The notes under the pieces were generated by a model, which saw only the letters and a program-made list of their open reading frames with translations, was not told the origin of the DNA and did not search any database. The translations under genes were made by a program, and so were the position numbers. Of a DNA stretch of 64,000 nucleotides, positions 7,610-14,296 are shown piece after piece (positions within the stretch are counted from its first letter, which is position 1; the number at the start of each line of letters is the position of its first letter). Where the stretch lies: the NCBI RefSeq assembly GCF_000938265.1, contig NZ_JYFC01000001.1, forward strand, positions 310,001 through 374,000, in the 5' to 3' direction. Source of the stretch: Agreia bicolorata. Its GTDB lineage: Bacteria; Actinomycetota; Actinomycetes; Actinomycetales; Microbacteriaceae.

Positions 7610-7625
7610 TATACTTAGTGCACTA
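7610..7625 (+). promoter_or_regulatory. Promoter and palindromic operator of the MarR gene
   Basis: TATACT (7610-7615) is a good -10 element and is directly followed by the perfect palindrome TAGTGCACTA (7616-7625), placed where the transcript would begin. MarR/OhrR proteins usually bind such sites and repress their own gene. Site function is inferred. Confidence 0.5.
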
Positions 7626-7663
7626 TTGATTCGTGCGCACCGCACGGGCGAAGGGGAACGTGC

Positions 7664-8110
7664 ATGCCGGAGGATATCGATGTGCTCGCGCTCGAGAACC
7701 AGGTGTGCTTCGCTCTCGCGGTAGCGTCGCGCAGCGTCATCGGGCTCTACAGGCCCGTGCTCGAACCACTCGGCCTGACCCATCCCCAGTACCTGGTGAT
7801 GCTGGCGCTCTGGCAGCAGGATCCGAGATCGGTTACAGAGCTCGGCGCTGCGCTCCAGCTCGAACCTGCGACTCTGTCACCCCTGCTCAAGCGGCTCGAG
7901 GCATCCGGTCTCATCGATCGCCGACGCAGCTCGACCGACGAGCGGAGACTCGACGTAACGCTCACCGAGGCAGGCCGAGCGCTGCGATCGCGGGCGGAGA
8001 GCATCCCGCAGACCATGATCGAGCGGCTGGGCATGCCCGTTGCCGAGCTTCAGACCCTGCAGGCCTCGCTGACAGCAATCTCCGCCGCGGCGTCGCGTTC
8101 GGACAGTTAA
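7664..8110 (+). CDS. MarR-family regulator, OhrR-like
   Basis: 148 aa, one winged-helix domain. The N-terminal motif QVCFALAVASRSVIGLYRP with LGLTHPQYLVMLALW is characteristic of OhrR, the organic-peroxide sensor, and includes the conserved sensing Cys (residue 16). The wing carries RRRSSTDERRLDVTLT. The start ATG 7664 has AAGGGG about 8 nt upstream. A -10 box overlapping a palindrome lies 40 bp upstream, suggesting autorepression. No ohr peroxidase gene is adjacent; the neighbours are poxB and a convergent amidotransferase. It could therefore control poxB or an unlinked ohr. Confidence 0.85.
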   Translation: MPEDIDVLALENQVCFALAVASRSVIGLYRPVLEPLGLTHPQYLVMLALWQQDPRSVTELGAALQLEPATLSPLLKRLEASGLIDRRRSSTDERRLDVTLTEAGRALRSRAESIPQTMIERLGMPVAELQTLQASLTAISAAASRSDS

Positions 8111-8127
8111 AACGATCGGCAACAGTC

Positions 8128-8871
8128 TCAGGCCAGTGCGCGCTCTCGCACGCTCAGGCGTGCCACCAGCGCAGCGAGCTGCCCCGATGGCGCACCAGGG
8201 TCTTCGGGGTGGAACTGCACGCCCGTGATCGGCGCCTCGATATGTTCGACCGCCTCGACGACCCCGTCCGGTGCTACGCCCACCGTAACCAGCCCGTCAC
8301 CCAAGTGCGCAACGGCCTGGTGATGTGCGCTCTGCACAAGAATCTCGGAGACGCCCAGATCTGTGGACAGTCTGCTCGACGAGTCGAGAGCCACGGTGTG
8401 TGCGGCCATGATGTCGCGAATGGGGGCGCCGAGATTCTTGTGAATGGTCTGCGTGCCGAGATCCTGAACGATGCTGCCGCCGAGTGCGACGTTGATGACC
8501 TGGAGGCCGCGGCAGATGCCCAAGAGGGGCGTGCCCCGGCGAATTGCGCGGTGCACAAGAGAGATCTGCCCCTCGTCGGCGGTCTCGAAGTGCTGGCTCT
8601 CGAAGGGATAGTCGGCCGCACCATCGTAGAACCGCGGCGAGATGTCCTCGCCACCCATCAGCATGATCGCGTCGCTCGCATCTGTAAGAGCGAGCAGGGA
8701 TGCCGTTCCGACATCGGCGGCCGCTACACGGTTCACGACCCAGCCGGCATCCTGCGCGGCACGGACGGCTCGGGAGTTGAGCACCTCGACGTAGGCGTGG
8801 TACTCGACATCGCGAGGGCGGTACCGGGTGACCTCTACGACGCTGAGTCGCTTCTCGGTGCGGGTGGTCAT
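8128..8871 (-). CDS. Class I glutamine amidotransferase-like gamma-glutamyl hydrolase (peptidase C26, PuuD-like)
   Basis: 247 aa from ATG 8871. The catalytic Cys sits in PLLGICRGLQVINVALGGS (about residue 118) and the His/Glu pair in GVQFHPEDPGA near the C-terminus. PuuD-type enzymes cleave gamma-glutamyl bonds, for example in gamma-glutamyl-GABA during putrescine breakdown. The divergent neighbour is an arginase/agmatinase-family hydrolase, which would suit polyamine or guanidino-compound catabolism, but that link is inference. Upstream in-frame ATG at 8931 is less likely. The class is certain; the exact substrate is not. Confidence 0.82.
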   Translation of the reverse strand: MTTRTEKRLSVVEVTRYRPRDVEYHAYVEVLNSRAVRAAQDAGWVVNRVAAADVGTASLLALTDASDAIMLMGGEDISPRFYDGAADYPFESQHFETADEGQISLVHRAIRRGTPLLGICRGLQVINVALGGSIVQDLGTQTIHKNLGAPIRDIMAAHTVALDSSSRLSTDLGVSEILVQSAHHQAVAHLGDGLVTVGVAPDGVVEAVEHIEAPITGVQFHPEDPGAPSGQLAALVARLSVRERALA

Positions 8872-8986
8872 GCATCCATCATGCTGATCCCGCCCCATCC
8901 TTCCCAGCAGGGTTGTAACGGAGCGACACAAATCCGGTCGAGAGACATCCGGGGTCGTGCACCGCAGACCGTGGAAGACTGAACAG

Positions 8987-9847
8987 GTGCCAGCTACTTT
9001 CGTGATCGTGCCTCAGTGGCAGGGGTCCGGCTCATCGAGGGCCATGCGCCTCGTCGATGGAGCGTCAGCCATTCAGGGCGATCTGCCCGCCGCCGCGACC
9101 CGGGTGGTCGAGATACCGGTCGGGGCCGGAGAGTCGCAGGGTACCGGCGTTCTGCGCTACACGGCTATTCAGTCGGTGCTCGCGAATCAGAGGCGAGTAC
9201 TCGGGGCGACCACCGGACCTGTCGTGACGATCGGCGGAGACTGCGCGGTAGAACTGGGAGCGATTCCGCATGCGCTCCAGGCATCCAACGAATCAACCAC
9301 AACGGTCGTCTGGTTCGACGCTCATGGCGACCTCAATTCGCCCGAGACCTCGCCATCGCACGCATTCCACGGAATGGTGTTGCGCACACTGCTCGGTGAT
9401 GGTCCGGACGCGCTTGTGCCAGCGGAGCCCCTGTCGACGGCGCGAGTGGTGCTCGCCGGCACGCGATCCCTCGACGACGACGAGGCCGCATACATCGATG
9501 CTTCGGGCATTCGAGTTGTGTCGGCCGCAGAGCTGAACGACCCCGAGGCCGTGGTTGCGGCGATTGCGCAGACAGGAGCGCGCTCGGTCTATATCCATGT
9601 CGACCTCGATGTCATCGACCCCGCCGAGATCGATGGCGTCGGCTATCCCGAACCGTTCGGACTCACCGTGCAGCAGCTCGTGCAGGCGATCTCGGCCATC
9701 CGCGCACGTTTTGCGCTCGTCGGCGCCGGTATCACCGAGTTCGCTCCGTCGACGCCCGAATCCGCGTCCGACGATCTGCCCAGCATTCTCCGCGTCATCT
9801 CGGCCCTCACCCGCCCCGTGCCGTCAGCAGAGGAGAACACACCATGA
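8987..9847 (+). CDS. Arginase/agmatinase/formiminoglutamase family hydrolase
   Basis: 286 aa. The binuclear Mn-binding motifs are intact: GGDCAVELG (about residue 82), VVWFDAHGDLN (about 104) and YIHVDLDVIDP (about 205), with the late Glu in GAGITEFAP. The start is taken at GTG 8987; AAGACT, a weak -10, ends 6 nt before it, matching the leaderless pattern of the window. GTG 8957 is an alternative. The gene ends with ATGA overlapping the next gene by 4 bp. It heads a five-gene operon to 13383. Whether the substrate is arginine, agmatine or another guanidino/ureohydrolase substrate cannot be told by eye. Confidence 0.85.
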   Translation: MPATFVIVPQWQGSGSSRAMRLVDGASAIQGDLPAAATRVVEIPVGAGESQGTGVLRYTAIQSVLANQRRVLGATTGPVVTIGGDCAVELGAIPHALQASNESTTTVVWFDAHGDLNSPETSPSHAFHGMVLRTLLGDGPDALVPAEPLSTARVVLAGTRSLDDDEAAYIDASGIRVVSAAELNDPEAVVAAIAQTGARSVYIHVDLDVIDPAEIDGVGYPEPFGLTVQQLVQAISAIRARFALVGAGITEFAPSTPESASDDLPSILRVISALTRPVPSAEENTP

Positions 9848-10650
9848 CCGAACCCGACAGTCGGCTCGCCGAGACCCGCATCGTGACCGAACGACGCGGA
9901 CACGTTCTGCTCATCGAGCTCCACCGGCCCGACAAGCGCAACGCAGCCGATTTTTCGATGCTGCAGCAGCTCTCGGCTGCCTACGGCGAACTCGATTCCG
10001 ATCCGGACCTGCGCGTGGGTCTGGTGCACGCGGCCGGTGACCACTTCACGGCCGGGCTCGATCTCGCCGACATCGGCCCGCGCATCACCGAATCGGGAAT
10101 CGACTACGTCGATGCAGACGGCATCAATCCCTGGCAGGTCTCAGGGCGCAGCCTCAGCAAGCCGGTCGTGATGGCCGTTCAGGGAATCTGCCTCACACTC
10201 GGAATCGAATTGATGCTCGCCAGCGATATCGTCGTCGCCGCGGATTCGACGCGCTTCGGTCAGCTCGAGGTGAGTCGCGGCATCCTGCCTTTCGGCGGGG
10301 CCACCCTGCGCTTTCCCCGCGCAGTCGGCTGGGGAAACGCCATGCGCTGGATCCTGACCGGCGACATGTTCGACGCGGCGGAGGCTCTTCGGATCGGCCT
10401 GGTGCAAGAGATCGTTCCCGAGGGTTCGCAACTCGACCGTGCACTCGAGCTCGCCGAACGCATCGCAGCGCAGGCGCCCCTCGCCGTTCAGGCGGCGCTC
10501 GCCAACGCCAGACTCGCCGTGCGCTCGGGCGACGCCGCGGCCGAGGCCGAGCTTCAACCTGCCCTGGTGCGCCTCGCCTCGAGCGACGACGCACGAATCG
10601 GACTCGAAGCATTCGCCACCCGCACCACGGCTCGCTTCACGGGCCACTGA
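9844..10650 (+). CDS. Enoyl-CoA hydratase/isomerase (crotonase) family protein
   Basis: 268 aa with the crotonase fold. The first oxyanion-hole strand is DHFTAGLDLADI (about residue 60), the second VQGICLTLGIELMLASDIVVAA (from about 113). The position for one catalytic Glu reads RFGQLEVSRGILPFGGAT. Such enzymes hydrate or isomerise acyl-CoA thioesters; the substrate is unknown. The start ATG 9844 overlaps the stop of the arginase-like gene and the flavoprotein gene starts 14 bp after its stop, so all three are surely co-transcribed. The combination does not match a standard pathway I recognise. Confidence 0.88.
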   Translation: MTEPDSRLAETRIVTERRGHVLLIELHRPDKRNAADFSMLQQLSAAYGELDSDPDLRVGLVHAAGDHFTAGLDLADIGPRITESGIDYVDADGINPWQVSGRSLSKPVVMAVQGICLTLGIELMLASDIVVAADSTRFGQLEVSRGILPFGGATLRFPRAVGWGNAMRWILTGDMFDAAEALRIGLVQEIVPEGSQLDRALELAERIAAQAPLAVQAALANARLAVRSGDAAAEAELQPALVRLASSDDARIGLEAFATRTTARFTGH

Positions 10651-10664
10651 CGAAGGACAGCATC

Positions 10665-12116
10665 ATGACAACGACCGAATACGACCTCATCGTCATCGGC
10701 GCGGGAGCCATCGGCGAGAACGTGGCAGACCGCGCGGTTCAAGGCGGCCTGCGCACAGCGCTCGTCGAAAGCGAACTCGTCGGGGGCGAGTGCAGCTACT
10801 GGGCGTGCATGCCCTCCAAGGCTCTGCTGAGAAGCGCAACCGTGCTGCGCGCGGCCCGTTCGGTCGAAGGCGCGAAAGAAGCCGTGACGGCAGACGTCGA
10901 CGTCGCGGCGGTGTTGAAGCGGCGCAACTCGTTCACCAATGACTGGAAAGATGACAGCCAGGCCGACTGGGTCTCCGGCGCGGGCATCGACCTCATCCGC
11001 GGATACGCGCGATTCGTCGGTCCGAAACAGATCGACGTGACCGGCACCGACGGCACGACGACCAGGTATTCGGCAAAACACGCGATCACGGTCTCGACCG
11101 GATCCGCGGCGCTGCTGCCCGACATTCCGGGATTGGCCCAGTCCCGTCCATGGACGAGCCGCGAGGCCACAATCGCACAGTCGATTCCGCCTCGGCTCGC
11201 CATCATCGGAGGCGGCGTCGTGGCCGTCGAGATGGCCACCGCCTACGCCGGCCTCGGCTCGACCGTCACCCTCATCGCGCGCGGGGGAATCCTCGAGGCG
11301 ATGGAGCCGTTCGCCGGCGAGCTCGTGGGTGCATCGCTCACCGATCTCGGAGTGACTCTGCGACTGCACACCTCACCCACCTCGGTCGACCGGATCTCGG
11401 GCGGCGACGTGGTCGTTCACCTCGACGACGGATCGACCGTCGTGAGCGACGAGCTTCTTGTGGCGACCGGGCGCACACCGCGCACAGACGATCTCGGACT
11501 CGAGACCATCGGACTCACGCCCGGCGACTGGCTCACCGTCGACGACACGCTGCGTGTCGTCGGCGACGACGGTGAGCCGTTCGACGGAGGCTGGCTGTAC
11601 GCCACGGGTGACGTCAACCACCGCGCTCTTCTGACCCACCAGGGCAAGTACCAGGCTCGGGCTGCCGGCGACGTTATCGCGGCGCGCGCCGAGGGTCGAG
11701 AGGTGTTCGACAAACCGTGGGGCGCACACGTCGCCACGGCCGACCACCGCGCCGTTCCTCAGGTCACGTTCAGCGACCCGGAGGTTGCGTCGGTCGGATT
11801 GACCGCGGCGGCAGCAGAGAAGGCCGGCTATCGCATCCGTGTCGTCGACTATGAGATCGGCAACGTCGCCGGCGCGAGCGTGCACGCCGACGGCTACACC
11901 GGCACAGCGCGCATGGTCGTCGACGAGGACCGCCGCGTCATCCTGGGAGTGACCTTCGTCGGACCTGACGTGGGCGAGCTGCTTCACGCAGCCACGATCG
12001 CTGTCACCGCTGAGGTTCCCCTCGATCGACTCTGGCACGCGGTCCCCGCTTATCCCACGATGAACGAGATCTGGCTCCGGCTGCTCGAAACCTACGGTCG
12101 GCCCGTCGGCGCGTGA
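10665..12116 (+). CDS. FAD-dependent pyridine nucleotide-disulfide oxidoreductase
   Basis: 483 aa, group I disulfide reductase like dihydrolipoamide dehydrogenase or mercuric reductase. The FAD motif is VIGAGAIGENVADRA; the redox-active CX4C pair is GGECSYWACMPSKALL (about residues 43-48). The NAD(P) motif is AIIGGGVVAVEMATAYAGLG; the second FAD contact is YATGDVN; the dimer domain ends with HAVPAYPTMNEIW. A His-x4-Glu catalytic pair is thus present. AAGGA lies 9 nt before ATG 10665. It is the third gene of the operon, and the next gene overlaps its stop by 4 bp. The electron acceptor (lipoamide, mycothione or other) is unknown. Confidence 0.88.
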   Translation: MTTTEYDLIVIGAGAIGENVADRAVQGGLRTALVESELVGGECSYWACMPSKALLRSATVLRAARSVEGAKEAVTADVDVAAVLKRRNSFTNDWKDDSQADWVSGAGIDLIRGYARFVGPKQIDVTGTDGTTTRYSAKHAITVSTGSAALLPDIPGLAQSRPWTSREATIAQSIPPRLAIIGGGVVAVEMATAYAGLGSTVTLIARGGILEAMEPFAGELVGASLTDLGVTLRLHTSPTSVDRISGGDVVVHLDDGSTVVSDELLVATGRTPRTDDLGLETIGLTPGDWLTVDDTLRVVGDDGEPFDGGWLYATGDVNHRALLTHQGKYQARAAGDVIAARAEGREVFDKPWGAHVATADHRAVPQVTFSDPEVASVGLTAAAAEKAGYRIRVVDYEIGNVAGASVHADGYTGTARMVVDEDRRVILGVTFVGPDVGELLHAATIAVTAEVPLDRLWHAVPAYPTMNEIWLRLLETYGRPVGA

Positions 12117-12511
12117 AGCCGATCTCCATTCCCGACGTCGCGCTGACCAGGGCGGTGAAGTCGGTGCTGCTCGCTCCCCCGCTGGCCCGCGCCGGCTACC
12201 TTTATGCCACAACGGTGGCGCTCCTCTGGGGGTTCACACTCAGCACCGGAAAGGTGAGGCGCGTCGACAGCCTCTTCGTGTGCGAAGGCATGCCGAAATG
12301 GGCCTTCTCTCGCGGAGGGTCCTGCGTGGGCGGGGTCTACCTCACAGATACGAACACAAAACCTCCTGTGCTGGAGCACGAGGCCGTGCACAGACAGCAG
12401 TGGAAGAAGTACGGCATGGTCTTCCCCGTGCTCTACTTTCTCGCCGGACGCAACGCCCTCACGAACCGCTTCGAGATCGAAGCCGGGCTCGAGAAGGGCA
12501 ACTACCGATGA
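12113..12511 (+). CDS. Small HEAVH-motif protein of unknown function
   Basis: 132 aa, GTG start at 12113 overlapping the flavoprotein stop (GTGA). One hydrophobic segment (about residues 24-42) is followed by a short domain with VLEHEAVHRQQWKKYG, an HExxH-type zinc-binding motif. A conserved-looking end FEIEAGLEKGNY could give a third ligand (Glu). Two Cys (CEGMPK and GSCVGG) are also present. Homologues are often labelled Fe-S oxidoreductase in databases, which the sequence does not support. It may be a membrane-associated minimal metalloprotease or a zinc-bound structural protein. Both flanking genes overlap it by 4 bp. Confidence 0.75.
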   Translation: MKPISIPDVALTRAVKSVLLAPPLARAGYLYATTVALLWGFTLSTGKVRRVDSLFVCEGMPKWAFSRGGSCVGGVYLTDTNTKPPVLEHEAVHRQQWKKYGMVFPVLYFLAGRNALTNRFEIEAGLEKGNYR

Positions 12512-13383
12512 CTCTCTCCCCGCGTACGATGACCGGCGCGACAGTGGTGATCACCGGGGCGAGTTCGGGCATCGGACGCGCGGCGGCTGAGGAAATCGGC
12601 CGTCGCGGCGCCCGAGTCACGGTTCTCGGGCGCAATGCCGAGCGAACTCGCGGCGTTGCCGCATCCATCACGAATGCCGAAGCGTTCGTGGCCGATTTCG
12701 CCTCGCTGACTGACGTGCGCCGCGTGGCAGGCGAACTCCTCGATAGTCTCGACCGAATCGACGTGCTTGCGAACAACGCGGGCGGACTGTTCCCGCGCCG
12801 CTCACTGACGGTCGACGGCCACGAAACAACATTCCAGGTCAACCACCTGGCGCCGTTTCTGCTCACCAATCTTCTGCTGCCGAGGCTTCGCGAAACGGCG
12901 GCGGCGGGGCATCCCGTGACCGTCGTCTCAACGGGCAGCGTGGCGAATCGCTGGGGTCGGCTTCGGCTCGATGACCTCGATTCCCGTGCCAGGCCGTGGC
13001 TCGGCGGATGGCAGGCCTACGGCTCGGCCAAGACCGCGGTGCTGCTCAGCACCCGAGAGCTCGCGCGCAGAACAGACGGAAGCGGCATCACCGCGTACGC
13101 CTTCCACCCGGGGTTCGTCACGTCATCGTTCGGGGCTGATTCATGGATGCTCCGGCTCGGCAGCGCGCTCGGCAACGGCGGACTCGGAATCACTCCCGAG
13201 GCAGGAGCCGTGCCGCTCATCGAACTGGCTTCGGCCTCCGAGCCTCCCGCACCCAGCGGAACCTACTTCGACGGGTTGGTGCCGAACGGCAGAACGAGCA
13301 AGGCGGCGCGGGATGATTCCCTCGCCGCTCGTCTGTGGACCAGATCGGAAGAACTTCTCGGCATCGAGGTTTCCACCGACTGA
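12508..13383 (+). CDS. Short-chain dehydrogenase/reductase (SDR)
   Basis: 291 aa Rossmann enzyme. The cofactor loop is VVITGASSGIGRAAAEE (from about residue 13), NNAG is at about 90 (LANNAGG) and the catalytic Ser and YxxxK (STGSVANRW, then QAYGSAKTAVL) are in place. The position RNAE after strand 2 suggests NADP preference. ATG 12508 overlaps the previous stop by 4 bp, so it is the last gene of the five-gene operon. Overall it resembles retinol-dehydrogenase/WWOX-type SDRs; the substrate is unknown. Confidence 0.87.
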   Translation: MTLSPRTMTGATVVITGASSGIGRAAAEEIGRRGARVTVLGRNAERTRGVAASITNAEAFVADFASLTDVRRVAGELLDSLDRIDVLANNAGGLFPRRSLTVDGHETTFQVNHLAPFLLTNLLLPRLRETAAAGHPVTVVSTGSVANRWGRLRLDDLDSRARPWLGGWQAYGSAKTAVLLSTRELARRTDGSGITAYAFHPGFVTSSFGADSWMLRLGSALGNGGLGITPEAGAVPLIELASASEPPAPSGTYFDGLVPNGRTSKAARDDSLAARLWTRSEELLGIEVSTD

Positions 13384-13393
13384 CGCCGTGGTG

Positions 13394-13422
13394 CGAAAAC
13401 GTTTCCATGCAGCCACTACTAT
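13394..13422 (+). promoter_or_regulatory. LacI/cre-like operator overlapping a promoter
   Basis: CGAAAACGTTTCCA (13394-13407) matches the cre-type LacI-family consensus at every fixed position except the first. TACTAT (13417-13422) is a likely -10 for the downstream pair, so the operator would lie over the -35 region. This suits sugar-induced control of a disaccharide phosphorylase operon by a LacI-family repressor encoded elsewhere. Binding is inferred. Confidence 0.55.
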
Positions 13423-13492
13423 GGCGGAGTTACCCGCTTCATCCGACAGCTTCCCCCTCCACTCTTCGCCTCAGAACCCCCCGAGGATTCCT

Positions 13493-14296
13493 GTGACCTC
13501 TGCCCCGACTCCGGTGCTCTCCATCGATGACGCGCGCGCGCGGCTGCGGTCGCTGAAGGCCGTGCTCTTCGACCTCGACGGAGTGCTCACGCCGACCGCC
13601 GACGTGCACATGTCTGCATGGGCTCGCCTCTTCTCGCCCTATCTCGCCGCGCGCGGCATCGACGAGCCGTACACCGACGCCGACTACTTCGCGTACATCG
13701 ATGGCAAGCCCCGCTATGACGGGGTGCGATCCTTTCTGGCCTCGCGTTCGATCACCCTGCCGGAGGGCACGCCCGACGATGCCCCCGAGAGTGAAACCGT
13801 CTGCGGCCTCGGCAACCGCAAGAACTCCGCCTTCACCGAGTCCCTCGAGGCCGACGGTGTTGCGCCGTACCCGGGATCTCTTCGTTTTCTCGACGCCATC
13901 ACCGATGCAGGGAGCCTCGTGGCCGTGGTGTCGAGTTCACGCAACGCCGAGCCCGTGCTGCGCGCAGCCGGCATCCGGGATCGCTTCGAGGTGGTCGTCG
14001 ACGGACTGGTCGCAGCCCAGAAGGGGCTTGCCGGCAAGCCGTCACCGGCGACCTACGCTTACGGCGCAGAACTGCTCGGGCTGACGCCACAGCAGTGCGT
14101 CGTCGTCGAGGATGCCCACTCCGGAGTACAGGCCGGACGCGATGGTAAATTCGGTCTTGTGCTCGGGGTGAACCGCGGCGCCGGCGCGTCCGAGCTTCTC
14201 GACAGCGGCGCCGACATCGTGGTCGACGACCTCGACGAACTGCTCCCCCTCTCTCCTTCTTCGTCTTCGACTCCTACCCCAGGGGAACTCGTATGA
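13493..14296 (+). CDS. HAD-family beta-phosphoglucomutase
   Basis: 267 aa. Converts beta-glucose-1-phosphate to glucose-6-phosphate in the cytoplasm. HAD motif I is AVLFDLDGVLTPTADVH with the nucleophile and acid/base Asp; motif II SSSRNAEPVL; motif III GKPSPATYAYGAELLG; motif IV VVEDAHSGVQAG. The start GTG 13493 has GAGG 6 nt upstream; an in-frame ATG at 13421 overlaps the -10 box and is unlikely. It overlaps the GH65 gene by 4 bp, the usual pairing with inverting disaccharide phosphorylases that release beta-glucose-1-phosphate. Confidence 0.9.
   Translation: MTSAPTPVLSIDDARARLRSLKAVLFDLDGVLTPTADVHMSAWARLFSPYLAARGIDEPYTDADYFAYIDGKPRYDGVRSFLASRSITLPEGTPDDAPESETVCGLGNRKNSAFTESLEADGVAPYPGSLRFLDAITDAGSLVAVVSSSRNAEPVLRAAGIRDRFEVVVDGLVAAQKGLAGKPSPATYAYGAELLGLTPQQCVVVEDAHSGVQAGRDGKFGLVLGVNRGAGASELLDSGADIVVDDLDELLPLSPSSSSTPTPGELV

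Noticed and set aside
13421-13492. ATG 13421 as start of the beta-phosphoglucomutase gene
   Set aside because: It overlaps the -10 box; GTG 13493 has a GAGG at good spacing and agrees with homologue starts.
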